Part shown: piece after piece, positions 54,660-64,000 of the stretch
How positions within the stretch are numbered: position 1 is the first letter of the stretch
Layout of the letters: each line of letters opens with the position of its first letter
Assembly: GCA_018340805.1 (NCBI GenBank)
Contig: JACMZG010001913.1
Coordinates: forward strand, 16,803,071-16,867,070
DNA length: 64,000 nucleotides
Reading direction: 5' to 3'
Origin: Microvelia longipes
Taxonomy: Eukaryota; Arthropoda; Insecta; Hemiptera; Veliidae
Position numbers and translations under genes: made by a program
Notes under the pieces: generated by a model
Seen by the model: only the letters and a program-made list of their open reading frames with translations
Database searches by the model: none
What the model was told of the DNA's origin: nothing

Positions 54660-55375
54660 TAAAGCACAATCAAACAAAACTTAAAACTAAAGAAAAAACT
54701 AACTTTATAGAAAAGTTTACAGGATTAAATATAAGACAAGATAGCAATAAGAGTTATCTAAGATGCAGGCATGGAGACTAATAATTAGAGGGAGGATACA
54801 ACAGCTCTTATCATTTTTTGGGTAGTTAGGTGGCATAAGGCTATGTGGTAACGTCATTTTTATCATAGTAATTACAATTTCACGTAAATATTACATTATT
54901 TTTCGTCAATGAATTAAGTAATATGATTTTAAATATGAAATCATAAATAAATCAATATGAATTTAGTCTCTTTGGATGCAGGTAACATAAGAATGGAGAA
55001 GTTACAGAGTAGCTAAACATAAAAAACACAACAAACAAAGATGACAAAAAAATAGAAACAGAATAAAAAAAATTAACACAAATCAAACTAATAAATAAAT
55101 AACAATCATACATCAACAATGAAAAGTGTACAAAATGGATAAAAAACCTTTGTGAAAATTGCTTATTATGCAAATGTTATAATTTTGATTATTTTACAAA
55201 GGTTATGTCTGCATTGGAGCGCATACGTTTGGATATTTTTAGGGGCATTGGTTATAGGTGTTTAGTTTTTGTTAAATGGGTTTATTTTAGATCAAGCCAA
55301 CCAATAGTAATCATTACTAACCGATAATAACCGTCAAAAATGACCATCATAAACCAAGAATAACCTAAGCTTCCA
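54660..55375. other. AT-rich stretch, no recognisable gene
   Basis: Nothing is recognised. Confidence 0.45.
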
Positions 55376-55379
55376 TAGT

Positions 55380-55650
55380 AATTTTTACTTTTCCACAACA
55401 ATAAAATGAGTATTGCGTGGAAAAGAATATTCATCCAATTCAGTCACTGTTATAACTATCTAAGAGGTTTTCATTACTCTGTCTGTCAGGATGTGTCTAC
55501 GAACTAGGATTACAACAGACAAACACATGAAAACAGAAAACATGGTAACAACTACTCAAGAGATCTTAAAAACACTAAATTCATTTGAAATCCTGATTTT
55601 AGACATTTAGTACTGACACATACCTTATCCAATAAACCTAAGAAATAAAA
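55380..55650. mobile_element. Two opposed family A fragments
   Basis: 55383-55500 on plus (TTTTACTTTTCCACAAC, AAGAGGTTTTCATTACTCTG) meets 55500-55650 on minus (GATTACAACAGACAAACACA, CTACTCAAGAGATCTTAAAA), giving a head-to-head pair of 5' parts. Confidence 0.55.
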
Positions 55651-55654
55651 TAAG

Positions 55655-56610
55655 CAGAACAAGAAAAAAGAGATTAAACAAGAATAAAAGAAATAACAGA
55701 TAAAAACAGAACACAAACAATAAATCCAAAAAAACACATAAACTTAATTTGCAGCAACTTAAAGAAAATTATAAATACCCAACTTTACCAACATTTGTTT
55801 ACAGATTACTTAAGAAAGTAATAAAGTTTTGGAAGTCTTAAATCTTAACTGTTCCTTACCACATAAATGTTTCTCTATCTTACATGTCTTTAATAGAGAT
55901 AAAGCCACGTAAGAGAATGGAAGGCATAAAATACGATTATTAAGTCATTCATATGCCTTAACTTTCTCCACTTTCATAAAGGTTATTATCATTTGGCTGA
56001 ATCTAAAGCAGTAGAGGCCATTATAATAACAAAAAATGGGCTTTATTTGGTATTTTCTTTAATATAATTCATAAATTAAAACATTCAGGAATATGAGGTC
56101 TTGTTTGAATTAAGTATTGCGAAATATATTACTATAATTAAGAAGACATTTTTTTCTTTATTGTTTTCTTTTATTAAAAGTATTATTTCTAAACTTGCAA
56201 AATGATTTTTTTTAATGTTTAATAAACTGCATGAGTTTTAAAACGGCGCTGTTTCGAAAATGACGCTGTTTCAAAAACGCCGTTATAACTAAGCTTTGAT
56301 ATTATATCCTACGTTTGCTTCAATGGCACACAGATGCAAAAAGTCTTAATTTAAAAATGCAAGTTAATTTCTAATATTTACGACTCTTACACCGTTATAT
56401 TTCGTATTAAATATTGCCTATAACTAAAACTTATTCATTCCAATTAGTCCAATTGATCATTTGTTTGGTGAACATCTCAAAAAAAAAAAAAACCATGAAA
56501 ATTAAGATAAAGTATAAGTAATTCGATTTGCCAACATGAGTTTTAAAAGTTGATGTGGTACAATACTTAACTAAACTTAAGTTTTAAATGATACAGTTTT
56601 AATCAATGCA
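55655..56610. other. AT-rich stretch with one GC-rich hairpin
   Basis: AACGGCG (56242-56248) pairs with CGCCGTT (56278-56284); inside, CGCTGTTTCGAAAA and CGCTGTTTCAAAAA are direct repeats. Otherwise nothing is recognised. Confidence 0.5.
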
Positions 56611-56624
56611 ATGGCTTTTACCAA

Positions 56625-57195
56625 AACAATAAAATCGGGTACGGGGTACCTAAGAACTTCCACAAACATCAGATATGGTACGCATGTCCTCCCTACTTTG
56701 GACTCGCTTCACTCGTCTTCCCAATGTACAAGTCATTCAATTTATACTGAGACACGTCTACGGCCTTGCTTCGCTCGTCGTCAGAAACGAAATTTAATAA
56801 ACTTATTTACGTAAAGGTATAAGTTGTACAATATTTAACTCCATTGGACAATTTTCATTTTTTAAAAAAAAAACGTACACATGTCATTCGATACAAATTA
56901 TATAAGTGTGCCATAATAAATGGCTACATGTGTGCTAAATGTCAAATTGAACGCAATGTTTTTGCGTGTTTTATGACTTTTCGACATTTTGCTGAGTCAT
57001 TATTGCAGACAAAAAAAATCCTAAAAGCAGATTTATTGCCTCTAGAGTGATTTATGAAAACATGATAAAAACCAATCAGAACGCCATAAAAGTGTTTGAA
57101 ACACACAATTATGATACATACATTTGGTAACGGATTTTTTGGGTGACATTAAATATTTTTCTATATACCTTCGCTAGTAGCTTGGGAAAAATTGA
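56625..57195 (-). mobile_element. Family A copy, moderately complete
   Basis: It opens with AATCGGGTACGGGGTACCTA (3' end), continues with CTCGCTTCACTCGTCTTCC and GCTTCGC (56768-56774), the middle TGTGCTAAATGTCAAATTGA, TTTATGACTTTTCGACATTT, and the 5' zone TTTTTCTATATACCTTCG. The 5S-like segment is replaced or deleted. Confidence 0.65.
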
Positions 57196-57199
57196 AAAT

Positions 57200-57615
57200 A
57201 AAAAGCTTACTTTAAAATGGAGATACAGAGAAACAGTACTCACCTGAAACAAAAGATAGAAATAAATTAATTAATATTTGTGAGTAAAAATAGTGCTGAG
57301 GAAATATTGGCAAAGGTTTTAAGAACTAAAACTCTTTTGAAGTCACAAGACTTGGTATTCTTGTAACATCAAAAGTTTAAAGTGACTTTATACCTTCTTC
57401 ATTAATATTACAGATTCCAAGGAATAATAAAATAAAATAAATCCAATTATTTTAATTATTTATAACAAACTAAAACAATTAATAACATATTTTAAATAAT
57501 AAACAATTAACAGATTAATAACTTATTGGTTGAAGGAACTTTAAAGATAAAATTTATACGGAAATCGACTTTTGTTTAATTAATGTCTAAGTAAATTATT
57601 AATAATTATTTGATT
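57200..57615. other. Unassigned sequence
   Basis: Nothing is recognised. Confidence 0.4.
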
Positions 57616-57622
57616 TATTAGT

Positions 57623-57763
57623 ATGGATGAGTGCATCAAATATGCGATAATTAACTGCAAGAAACCGTTCATTTATACGGGGAGATCGGGAATTATTTTA
57701 CAAGATCAAATTCGCTGGGTTCATCCCCACCACTTTAAACCCTATGCTCCTGTTTCAGTATAA
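57623..57763 (+). other. Unrecognised 46-codon frame of unusual composition
   Basis: Runs from ATG 57623 to TAA 57761-57763 and encodes MDECIKYAIINCKKPFIYTG..., ending in a His/Pro/Tyr-rich tail (WVHPHHFKPYAPVSV). Its GC content and balanced residues contrast with the flanking AT-rich DNA. It could be a scrap of a retroelement polyprotein or a short exon. The sequence after the stop has no splice or polyadenylation signal that I can argue for. I recognise no family. Confidence 0.15.
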
Positions 57764-57929
57764 AATTTGCCTAAATTATTAAGTACTTTATTGATTCTTT
57801 AGACAAGCTTTTCTCGATATTCGAAAATAAAAACAAAATAAATCAAAACTGTTGAATACAACAAGTGCTGGTAATTGCTAAGCTAAGAAGCAAACCAAGA
57901 TTAAAATGAATAAAAGAAGTACCAGCAAT

Positions 57930-59460
57930 CCCCAAGCCAAAAGGCAGACCATGATTAATGATGTTCAAACTATTTCTAAGCCGTGAGATTGATGAATAAA
58001 AGAAGTGCCCGTATTATACTAAGTAAAGAAGTAACAAAGATAACGATGAATAAAAGAAGTGCCGGTTATTATACTAAGTAAAGAAGTAGACAAAGATTAC
58101 GATGAATTAAAGAAGTGCCGGTTATTATACTAAGTAAAGAAGTAGACAAAGATTACGATGAATAAAAGAAGTACCGGTTATTTACTAAGATTATGAATAA
58201 AAGAAGTTCCGGTTATTATAAAGTAGAATAGACAAAGATAATGATAAAAGAGTGCGTTATTATACGATGAATATATATACTAAGTAAAGGTAAACAAAGA
58301 TTACGATGAATAAAAGAAGTGCCGGTTATTACTAAGTAAAAGAAGAGACAAAATTACGATGAATAAAGAAGTGCCGTTATTATACTAAGAACAAGTTACG
58401 ATGAATTAAAGAAGTGGCCGTTTAATTACTAAGTAAAGATACAAAGATTACGATGAATAAAAGAATACTAAGTAAAAAGTAAACAAAGATTACGATGAAT
58501 AAAGAAGTGCCGGTTATTATAGTAAGGTAAAGAAGTAACTTACGATGTAAAAGAAGTATTTATACCAAGTAAAGAAAGTTAATGAAAAAGAAAGTGCCGT
58601 TATTATACTAAGTAAAGAAGTAAAAAGATTACGTGAATAAAAGAAGTGCGGTTATTATCTAAGTAAAGAAGTAGACAAAGATTACGATGATAAAGAAGTA
58701 CCGGTTATTTTACTAAGTAAAAAAGTAAACAAAGATTACGATGAATAAAAGAAGTTCCGGTTATTATACTAAGTAAAGAAGTAGACAAAGATTACGATGA
58801 ATAAAAGAAGTGCCGTTATTATACTAAGTAAAGAAGTAAACAAAGATAACGATGAATAAAAGAAGTGCGTTAGTTTACTAAGTAAAGAAGTAGGACAAGA
58901 TTACGATGAATAAAAGAACACTAAGTAAGAAGTAGACAAAGATTAGATGAATTAAAAGAGGTGCCGGTTATAATACTAAGTAAAGAAGTAACACGATGAA
59001 TAAAAGAGTTTACGATGAATAAAGAAGTGCCGGTTATGATACTAAGTAAAGAAGTAGACAAAGATTTACAATGAATAAAAGAAGTTCTGTAATTACTAGC
59101 AAGAGGAAGACAATATTTAACGAATGATATAGGATCCACAAATTAATAGGCAGACCAAAATTGGAATGTATAAAAGAAGTCCGCCAATTAATAGGCTAAG
59201 AGGCAGACCGAGATTGCGATGAATAAAAGAAGTTTCGCCAGTTAATATGCTAAGAGGCAGATCGAGATAAATAAAAGAAGTTCTAAGATTTGAAGCAGAC
59301 CAAGATTGCAATTTATGAAAGAAGTTCCGCCAGTTAATATGCTAAGAGGCAGATCGAGATAAATAAAAGAAGTTCTGGTTATAACTAGACAGAGAGGTAG
59401 ACTGAGATTTCGACGAATAAAAGATGTTTCAGCAATTAATATGCCAAGTGGTAGTCCCGA
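57930..59460. repeat. About 56-bp degenerate tandem array, roughly 25 copies
   Basis: GATGAATAAAAGAAGTGCCG then GTTATTATACTAAGTAAAGA then AGTAGACAAAGATTAC repeats over about 1.5 kb with many small deletions. The left and right edges (to 57985 and from 59140) carry a variant with GGCAGACCAAGATT. It is the longest array in the window. Confidence 0.95.
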
Positions 59461-59481
59461 ATTGGTTAATTACCTTATAGT

Positions 59482-59534
59482 CAAGTTCTGTACTTCAGAA
59501 CTTGATTGATCCAAGTAAGTACAGATCTTACTTG
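59482..59534. repeat. Two adjacent short hairpins
   Basis: CAAGTTCTG-TACTT-CAGAACTTG (59482-59504) and CAAGTAAG-TACAGAT-CTTACTTG (59512-59534; one extra T in the loop). Confidence 0.8.
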
Positions 59535-59539
59535 TTGCT

Positions 59540-61035
59540 GCTGAACGCAAGTGATACAACGAAGACTTGCAGTTGAGAGGCTAGTTTTTGAATCATCCTT
59601 CGATATTTTGTTGTCAGACGCACATGTGTACTGATTTTTAAACGCCAGCAGTAGATTATCTTCTTCGGTTTAATAATCCTCAACTGAATTTAGGAATAAA
59701 ACTCTTATAGTCCGGGCGGTTTAAAAAATTTAAGTCCAGAAGCGATGGAAACTAAGCCACCGACTACTTTGATACCTTAATTTCTAAAACACACCAACGA
59801 ATATTATCAGATCATTTTTTGCCGCCGAAGCAAATGAAACAGATACCCAATTGACCAGGAATCAATCCACAGCCATACTAGATACAACAATTCACCAGAG
59901 AGGATAAAAAGCCAAGTACCTAACCTAAGATCATTCGTAAAACTAAAATTAAAATTGTGATTAGTTCCAATTGTTGTCTTATTTGTTCCAACTTATCACA
60001 ATTGAGATATTTTTTAATGAGATAAGTAAACATGATATACAACACAAAACATATGTATGATATCTAAAATAGGTATAAATGATAGTAATTAAACTAAGTA
60101 ATACATCAAATAAGAGTCATGTTTAACTGATAATTAGCTAAAAGCTTTAACATTACAAATAGATAAATATTAACCGAAATTTTGTTCAAGGGACTTTATA
60201 ATAGCATAAAAATGTTTATTTCACAGTGCTAACTTCCATTTAAAAGGATGTCTCTAATTTTCATTCTAAAACGTAATGCAAAGTTTTTCGTCGTTTTTCC
60301 CCACTCATTTGCATAAATATGTGTTGAACTATACTGGGATATAGGGGTAAAAGTAGATGTAATTATAGGCAACAAGAAAAAAAACTAATCGAAAAACGTA
60401 AAAAGTTTAATAACAAATGACCAGAGGCTATTATTAATACCTTTATATCCGGGCTTTTTTGGAGGTATGTTTTAACACCAATAAGTTACCTTAAAAATTC
60501 GCTAATAAACGTTAATAAATGTTTGAAAACTTATTATGAGGGCATAAAATATGTTTTAAGCTTTTTCGATTTCAAAAAGCTTCGGGATAAAACCTAGCAA
60601 GGACAAAAGGTTTTTTTACGAGTGCGATGATCATTTGTGCTAAGTCATATAACCGATTTAAGTGAAGTCATACGCCAGTCCCACCAGGTCAAGGTTAATG
60701 TTTTTCTTACTCCCGTCTTTAGAAATAAAACACGCATGAAGAAAGGTTTTAAGGCGGCTCTCATTGGTCGATCAGCTTGGCGCCAATTGTTATCAGTATT
60801 CTGTCTCAGACAAATCTTTTGACTTTAGCGTATACATATGTTGACAAGTCTTATGGGTCTTCGTGATTATTTGTATATTTATATAAGTAATAACCATTTC
60901 ATTTAGAGGTAAAAAGGGGAAAGGATAGAAAAAACCGAGTGGTAAAAGACAGGACCTAGCCAAGTCCCAGCCAAGGTACAATTGATTTAGCTGATAAAAG
61001 GGTTTATTTGGTGGTAAAAACAAGACCTAGAATAT
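59540..61035. other. Unassigned sequence
   Basis: No gene is recognised. 60640-60830 has a short frame without a domain. Confidence 0.4.
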
Positions 61036-61059
61036 AGGTCCAATGAAACATTTGATAGA

Positions 61060-61490
61060 AAATAGGAATGACCTATGAAATCATGGAGGACCATAGGTCT
61101 TAGGGCTCTCCGTTTTCTATGGAATCAGGAAGACCATAGGTCTTAGGGCTCTCCGTTTTCTATGGAATCAGGAAGACCATAGGTCTTAGGGCTCTCCGTT
61201 TTCTATGGAATCAGGAAGACCATAGGTCTTAGGGCTCTCCGTTTTCTATGGAATCAGGAAGACCATAGGTCTTAGGGCTCTCCGTTTTCTATGGAATCAG
61301 GAATCAGGACATAGGTCTTAGGGCTCTCCGTTTCTATGAATCAGGAAGACCATAGGTCTTAGGGCTCTCCGTTTTCTATGGAATCAGGAAGACCATAGGT
61401 CTTAGGGCTCTCCGTTTTCTATAATCAGTCTTAGGACAGGAAGACCATATGTCTTAGGACCATCCGCTTTCTATTGAATCAGAAAGACGA
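61060..61490. repeat. 43-bp tandem array, about 9 copies
   Basis: GGAAGACCATAGGTCTTAGG then GCTCTCCGTTTTCTATGGAA then TCA repeats; central copies are identical, which suggests recent expansion. Edge copies are diverged. Confidence 0.97.
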
Positions 61491-61499
61491 GCGGAATAG

Positions 61500-62400
61500 A
61501 TCTCCTCCTACAATTAATTTACGTCAGTTTCCTTACAACCTCATAAGGACCTCAAATAACTTTAAAATAGAAACACGGCCATTCAGCTCTTGGCTGCTTC
61601 CAATTGAACTGAAACCAGTCTCAATTGATTTAGCATGCCATATATCCTAATATATTAAACCTTATCCTTAAACCACTAGAAGTTTTAAAAAAATATGACA
61701 TCATAAATTGAGTTACAATTTAATGAATTACAATTTTCACAAACAATAGACTTCGACGCCTCCTCAAAATCTCGCCATACGCCTCCACTTGTTCGTCGTC
61801 CGAACAACCTCATACACGTCATTTTCTTCTGGAAACGCACTAAACTTTTTGTCAAAACAGGGTGACACCTAAGGACCTTAAATAAAGGGGATGAAGCACA
61901 AAGTCGATTTGCCATACACAAAGTGACCCTATCGAAAACCAAAAATTAGAGAGAATTCAACACGAAACACACGTTAAAAACCAACTGCACATGCTTGGTA
62001 CAAACTACGCATTCTTACTGTTCTTTTATAACAGCGAAGGTCTTAAATTTAGAGGCAAACTTACCTCTCGATGCTTTCCCATTGCTTATTGCTTGAGAAG
62101 GTTATAAGAAAACACGCTTAAATTATAAATTACTGAAGAGGCAAAGTATAGTCCAAAATTTAAAATTAAATAAGCACAAATGACTTAACAAGCACCACAA
62201 ATGTAACTATCACGAGAAGCACTGAAGAAAGTTGAGAAGCAAACTCGACAACCTTGCTACATAACCTGTGTTTGGTGCATTTTTTTATTATAACCAAGGG
62301 GAAGGTAAGTTTGCTCCTATTTCTCTATCTTATACAACTTCCATGGAGTCAGAAATGTTCCTTAATACGTCATCCACTTTATTCAAGATCCTTGGAGACA
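61500..62400. mobile_element. Family D copies in inverted orientation
   Basis: 61830-61940 (minus: TTTGTGTATGGCAAATCGAC, TTCATCCCCTTTATTTAAGG) faces 62340-62400 (plus: TACGTCATCCACTTTATTCA, AGATCCTTGGAGACACC). They may be the two ends of one element, with about 400 bases between, or two copies. Confidence 0.5.
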
Positions 62401-62449
62401 CCGAAAACACCAAACCTTTTTCTACCTAAACTTATTTAAACCTATCAAG

Positions 62450-63150
62450 TTGCGGATGGAAGGAATGTCAAAATAAACGTCTACTCTTTCTCCGCAAACA
62501 AATGTTGCACCATTGTTTTATATAAGTGCTTTTCCATCTGATACAAAATAGGAAGAATAAAGTGCATCTCACACCTAATAAAATAATTCGCAGCACTGTG
62601 ATACTATAATGAAAAACATAATTTAAACAGTTTGTTGAATAAATTAGTGCAAACAATGGAGTGCCGCCACCAATATTTACGAACAAAATAAAAATTAAAA
62701 ACGTTCAAATAAAACATAACATAGGAAGCACTTACAATCATTGGTACAAATTTTACAATTTTAACAAACAAATAACCTAAAGCTATTATACTAAACCATA
62801 TGTAATTGAATAAATTAGTAAAAATAAATATTGATTTATTGATTCGTTTTTTTTAAACATTTAATATTGTTTTTAATTATTTATTGATGCATTTTCTTAT
62901 TTGTTGAATAAAAATAATTTTGATTTAATTATATGCATTTATTGATCAAACAGTAGTTTGCTTTTAAAACATCTGAATAAATATATGACAAATGACTTGA
63001 CAATTATTGTTGGTTCAAGTAACTAAACGATGTTACTTTTTATTAGGAATTATGAAAGCATTGCATTGGCAAGAAATTGAAAGCATATGTTATTTATCAT
63101 CATATGTAAATGTTTAGAAGTTTAAATTCAGTGGTGTATAATGTGTAGTT
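62450..63150. other. AT-rich stretch, no recognisable gene
   Basis: Nothing is recognised. Confidence 0.45.
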
Positions 63151-63164
63151 TTATGTCTAGTTTT

Positions 63165-64000
63165 CAAAGAGTAAAAGAGCACTTTTTACTCCCTGTATAT
63201 TTTGTGTGTCTGATTTGAGTTAAGAGGGGTTATTTTTATTGTGATGTCGCATATACTCACTTTTTACTGCGAGTGAAGAGCAGCTTCCTAACTAAAGAGT
63301 AGCTTAGTTTCTCTTATAAAAAGTTAGTAAACAGTATTGTCTATGATTAGGGGTAGAATCCTAAATTGAATAAAAGAGGGTATTTATAATTTTTCGATTT
63401 TTTTGTAGAGGCATCTCAGAATTTATGGGTGGGACACACAACTTTTTAATACTTTTTTGGTGGCGGCAACCCTAAAATATATAAAGAGGACCCACCAAAA
63501 AAATTAAAAACAAAATTCAACAAATGATATGAGAACAAGAATAAAACGATAGTTAAATTACGTCAACGTCTAGAGATACAATCTTGTATGCACCTTGGGA
63601 ATAAAATGCTAGTTTTCATCGCAATAATTAGATTTCTCGGCTTCGCCTCAAGAGTTAATTGTCATAACTCTCTCGGTATTTCCTCGGCAGTCAAATACAT
63701 ATATCCCTCGGCTTCGCTGCGGAAGTTTAATGGATTGGTTTCCTCGGCTTATGCCTAAAAAACCATGTTACATCTAAGAGAAATAATTGTACTTTTTACT
63801 CCCTTTGTGCATAAGTGTAATAACTATTTATGCTGCGAAAAAAATACACCGCAAAAGTTTGTTTCTCAGCCGTGGGAAACGAACCCTTATATAAGAAAGG
63901 GTTTAACAAATATATATAATATTTATATAAAATATACTTTTATTAATTCCATCCTGTCGTCGTTCTAACAAGAGGGAATAAAGTTATTTAATACTCCCTA
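63165..64000. mobile_element. Family B dispersed repeat(s), running off the right edge
   Basis: AAGAGCACTTTTTACTCCCT (63177-63196) and GTACTTTTTACTCCCTTTG (63790-63808) are border-like phrases. Between them CTCGGCTTCGCCTCAAGAGTTAA and CTCGGCTTCGCTGCGGAAG-type palindromic modules (63637-63735) match those at 6.85 and 17.85 kb. The window ends in ACTCCCTA, the start of another border phrase. Confidence 0.55.

Overview
This is a strongly AT-rich stretch of eukaryotic, almost certainly invertebrate animal, nuclear DNA. There are no long bacterial-style reading frames, rRNA operons or CRISPR arrays. Instead it holds many (TA)n microsatellites, a dozen minisatellite-like tandem arrays, and relics of animal retrotransposons and DNA transposons. 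I could not identify the phylum, and I recognise no host protein-coding gene. The window reads as intergenic or intronic repeat-rich sequence.

Coding relics: a Penelope-like element GIY-YIG endonuclease domain (8834-9208, +) with its 3' end and a hammerhead-like motif, and an RTE-type non-LTR retrotransposon C-terminus with frameshifts and stops (25585-26246, +). Penelope-like 3' ends without coding sequence recur near 2.5, 36, 40.9, 48.9 and 54.6 kb. The most gene-like non-transposon candidates are weak: a CpG-containing, splice-donor-bearing segment at 42.8 kb (- strand), a GC-richer block at 43.1-43.9 kb, and a 56-residue frame at 47.0 kb behind a TATA box.

The dominant component is a dispersed family of about 0.9 kb ('family A' here). 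There are about 20 full or partial copies on both strands. Several carry a segment matching the 3' half of 5S rRNA, which covers the TFIIIA internal control region, and many carry a GCGAAGC mini-hairpin. Two other dispersed families (B: GGCTTCGCC-type palindromes; E: next to (TA)n tracts) and a fourth (D) are also present. At least five non-autonomous DNA elements have readable ends: 12335-12740 (TA, CAGT ends), 23098-23534 (long inverted repeats), 29484-29641 (TTA target duplication), 30638-31184 (8-bp duplication) and 33786-34337 (8-bp duplication, nested inside a family A copy). A short polyadenylated retroposed sequence with a 10-bp duplication sits in another family A copy (21426-21512).

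Layout: 0-6 kb tandem arrays and AT-rich sequence; 6-9.5 kb family A/B copies and the Penelope-like element; 9.5-17.7 kb mostly arrays plus one MITE; 17.7-34.9 kb dense nested transposons; 35-46 kb arrays, Penelope-like ends and the possible promoter region; 46-57 kb microsatellites, family A copies and a higher-order array; 57-64 kb long degenerate arrays and a family B copy at the right edge. Coordinates of repeat-family copies are estimates made by eye.
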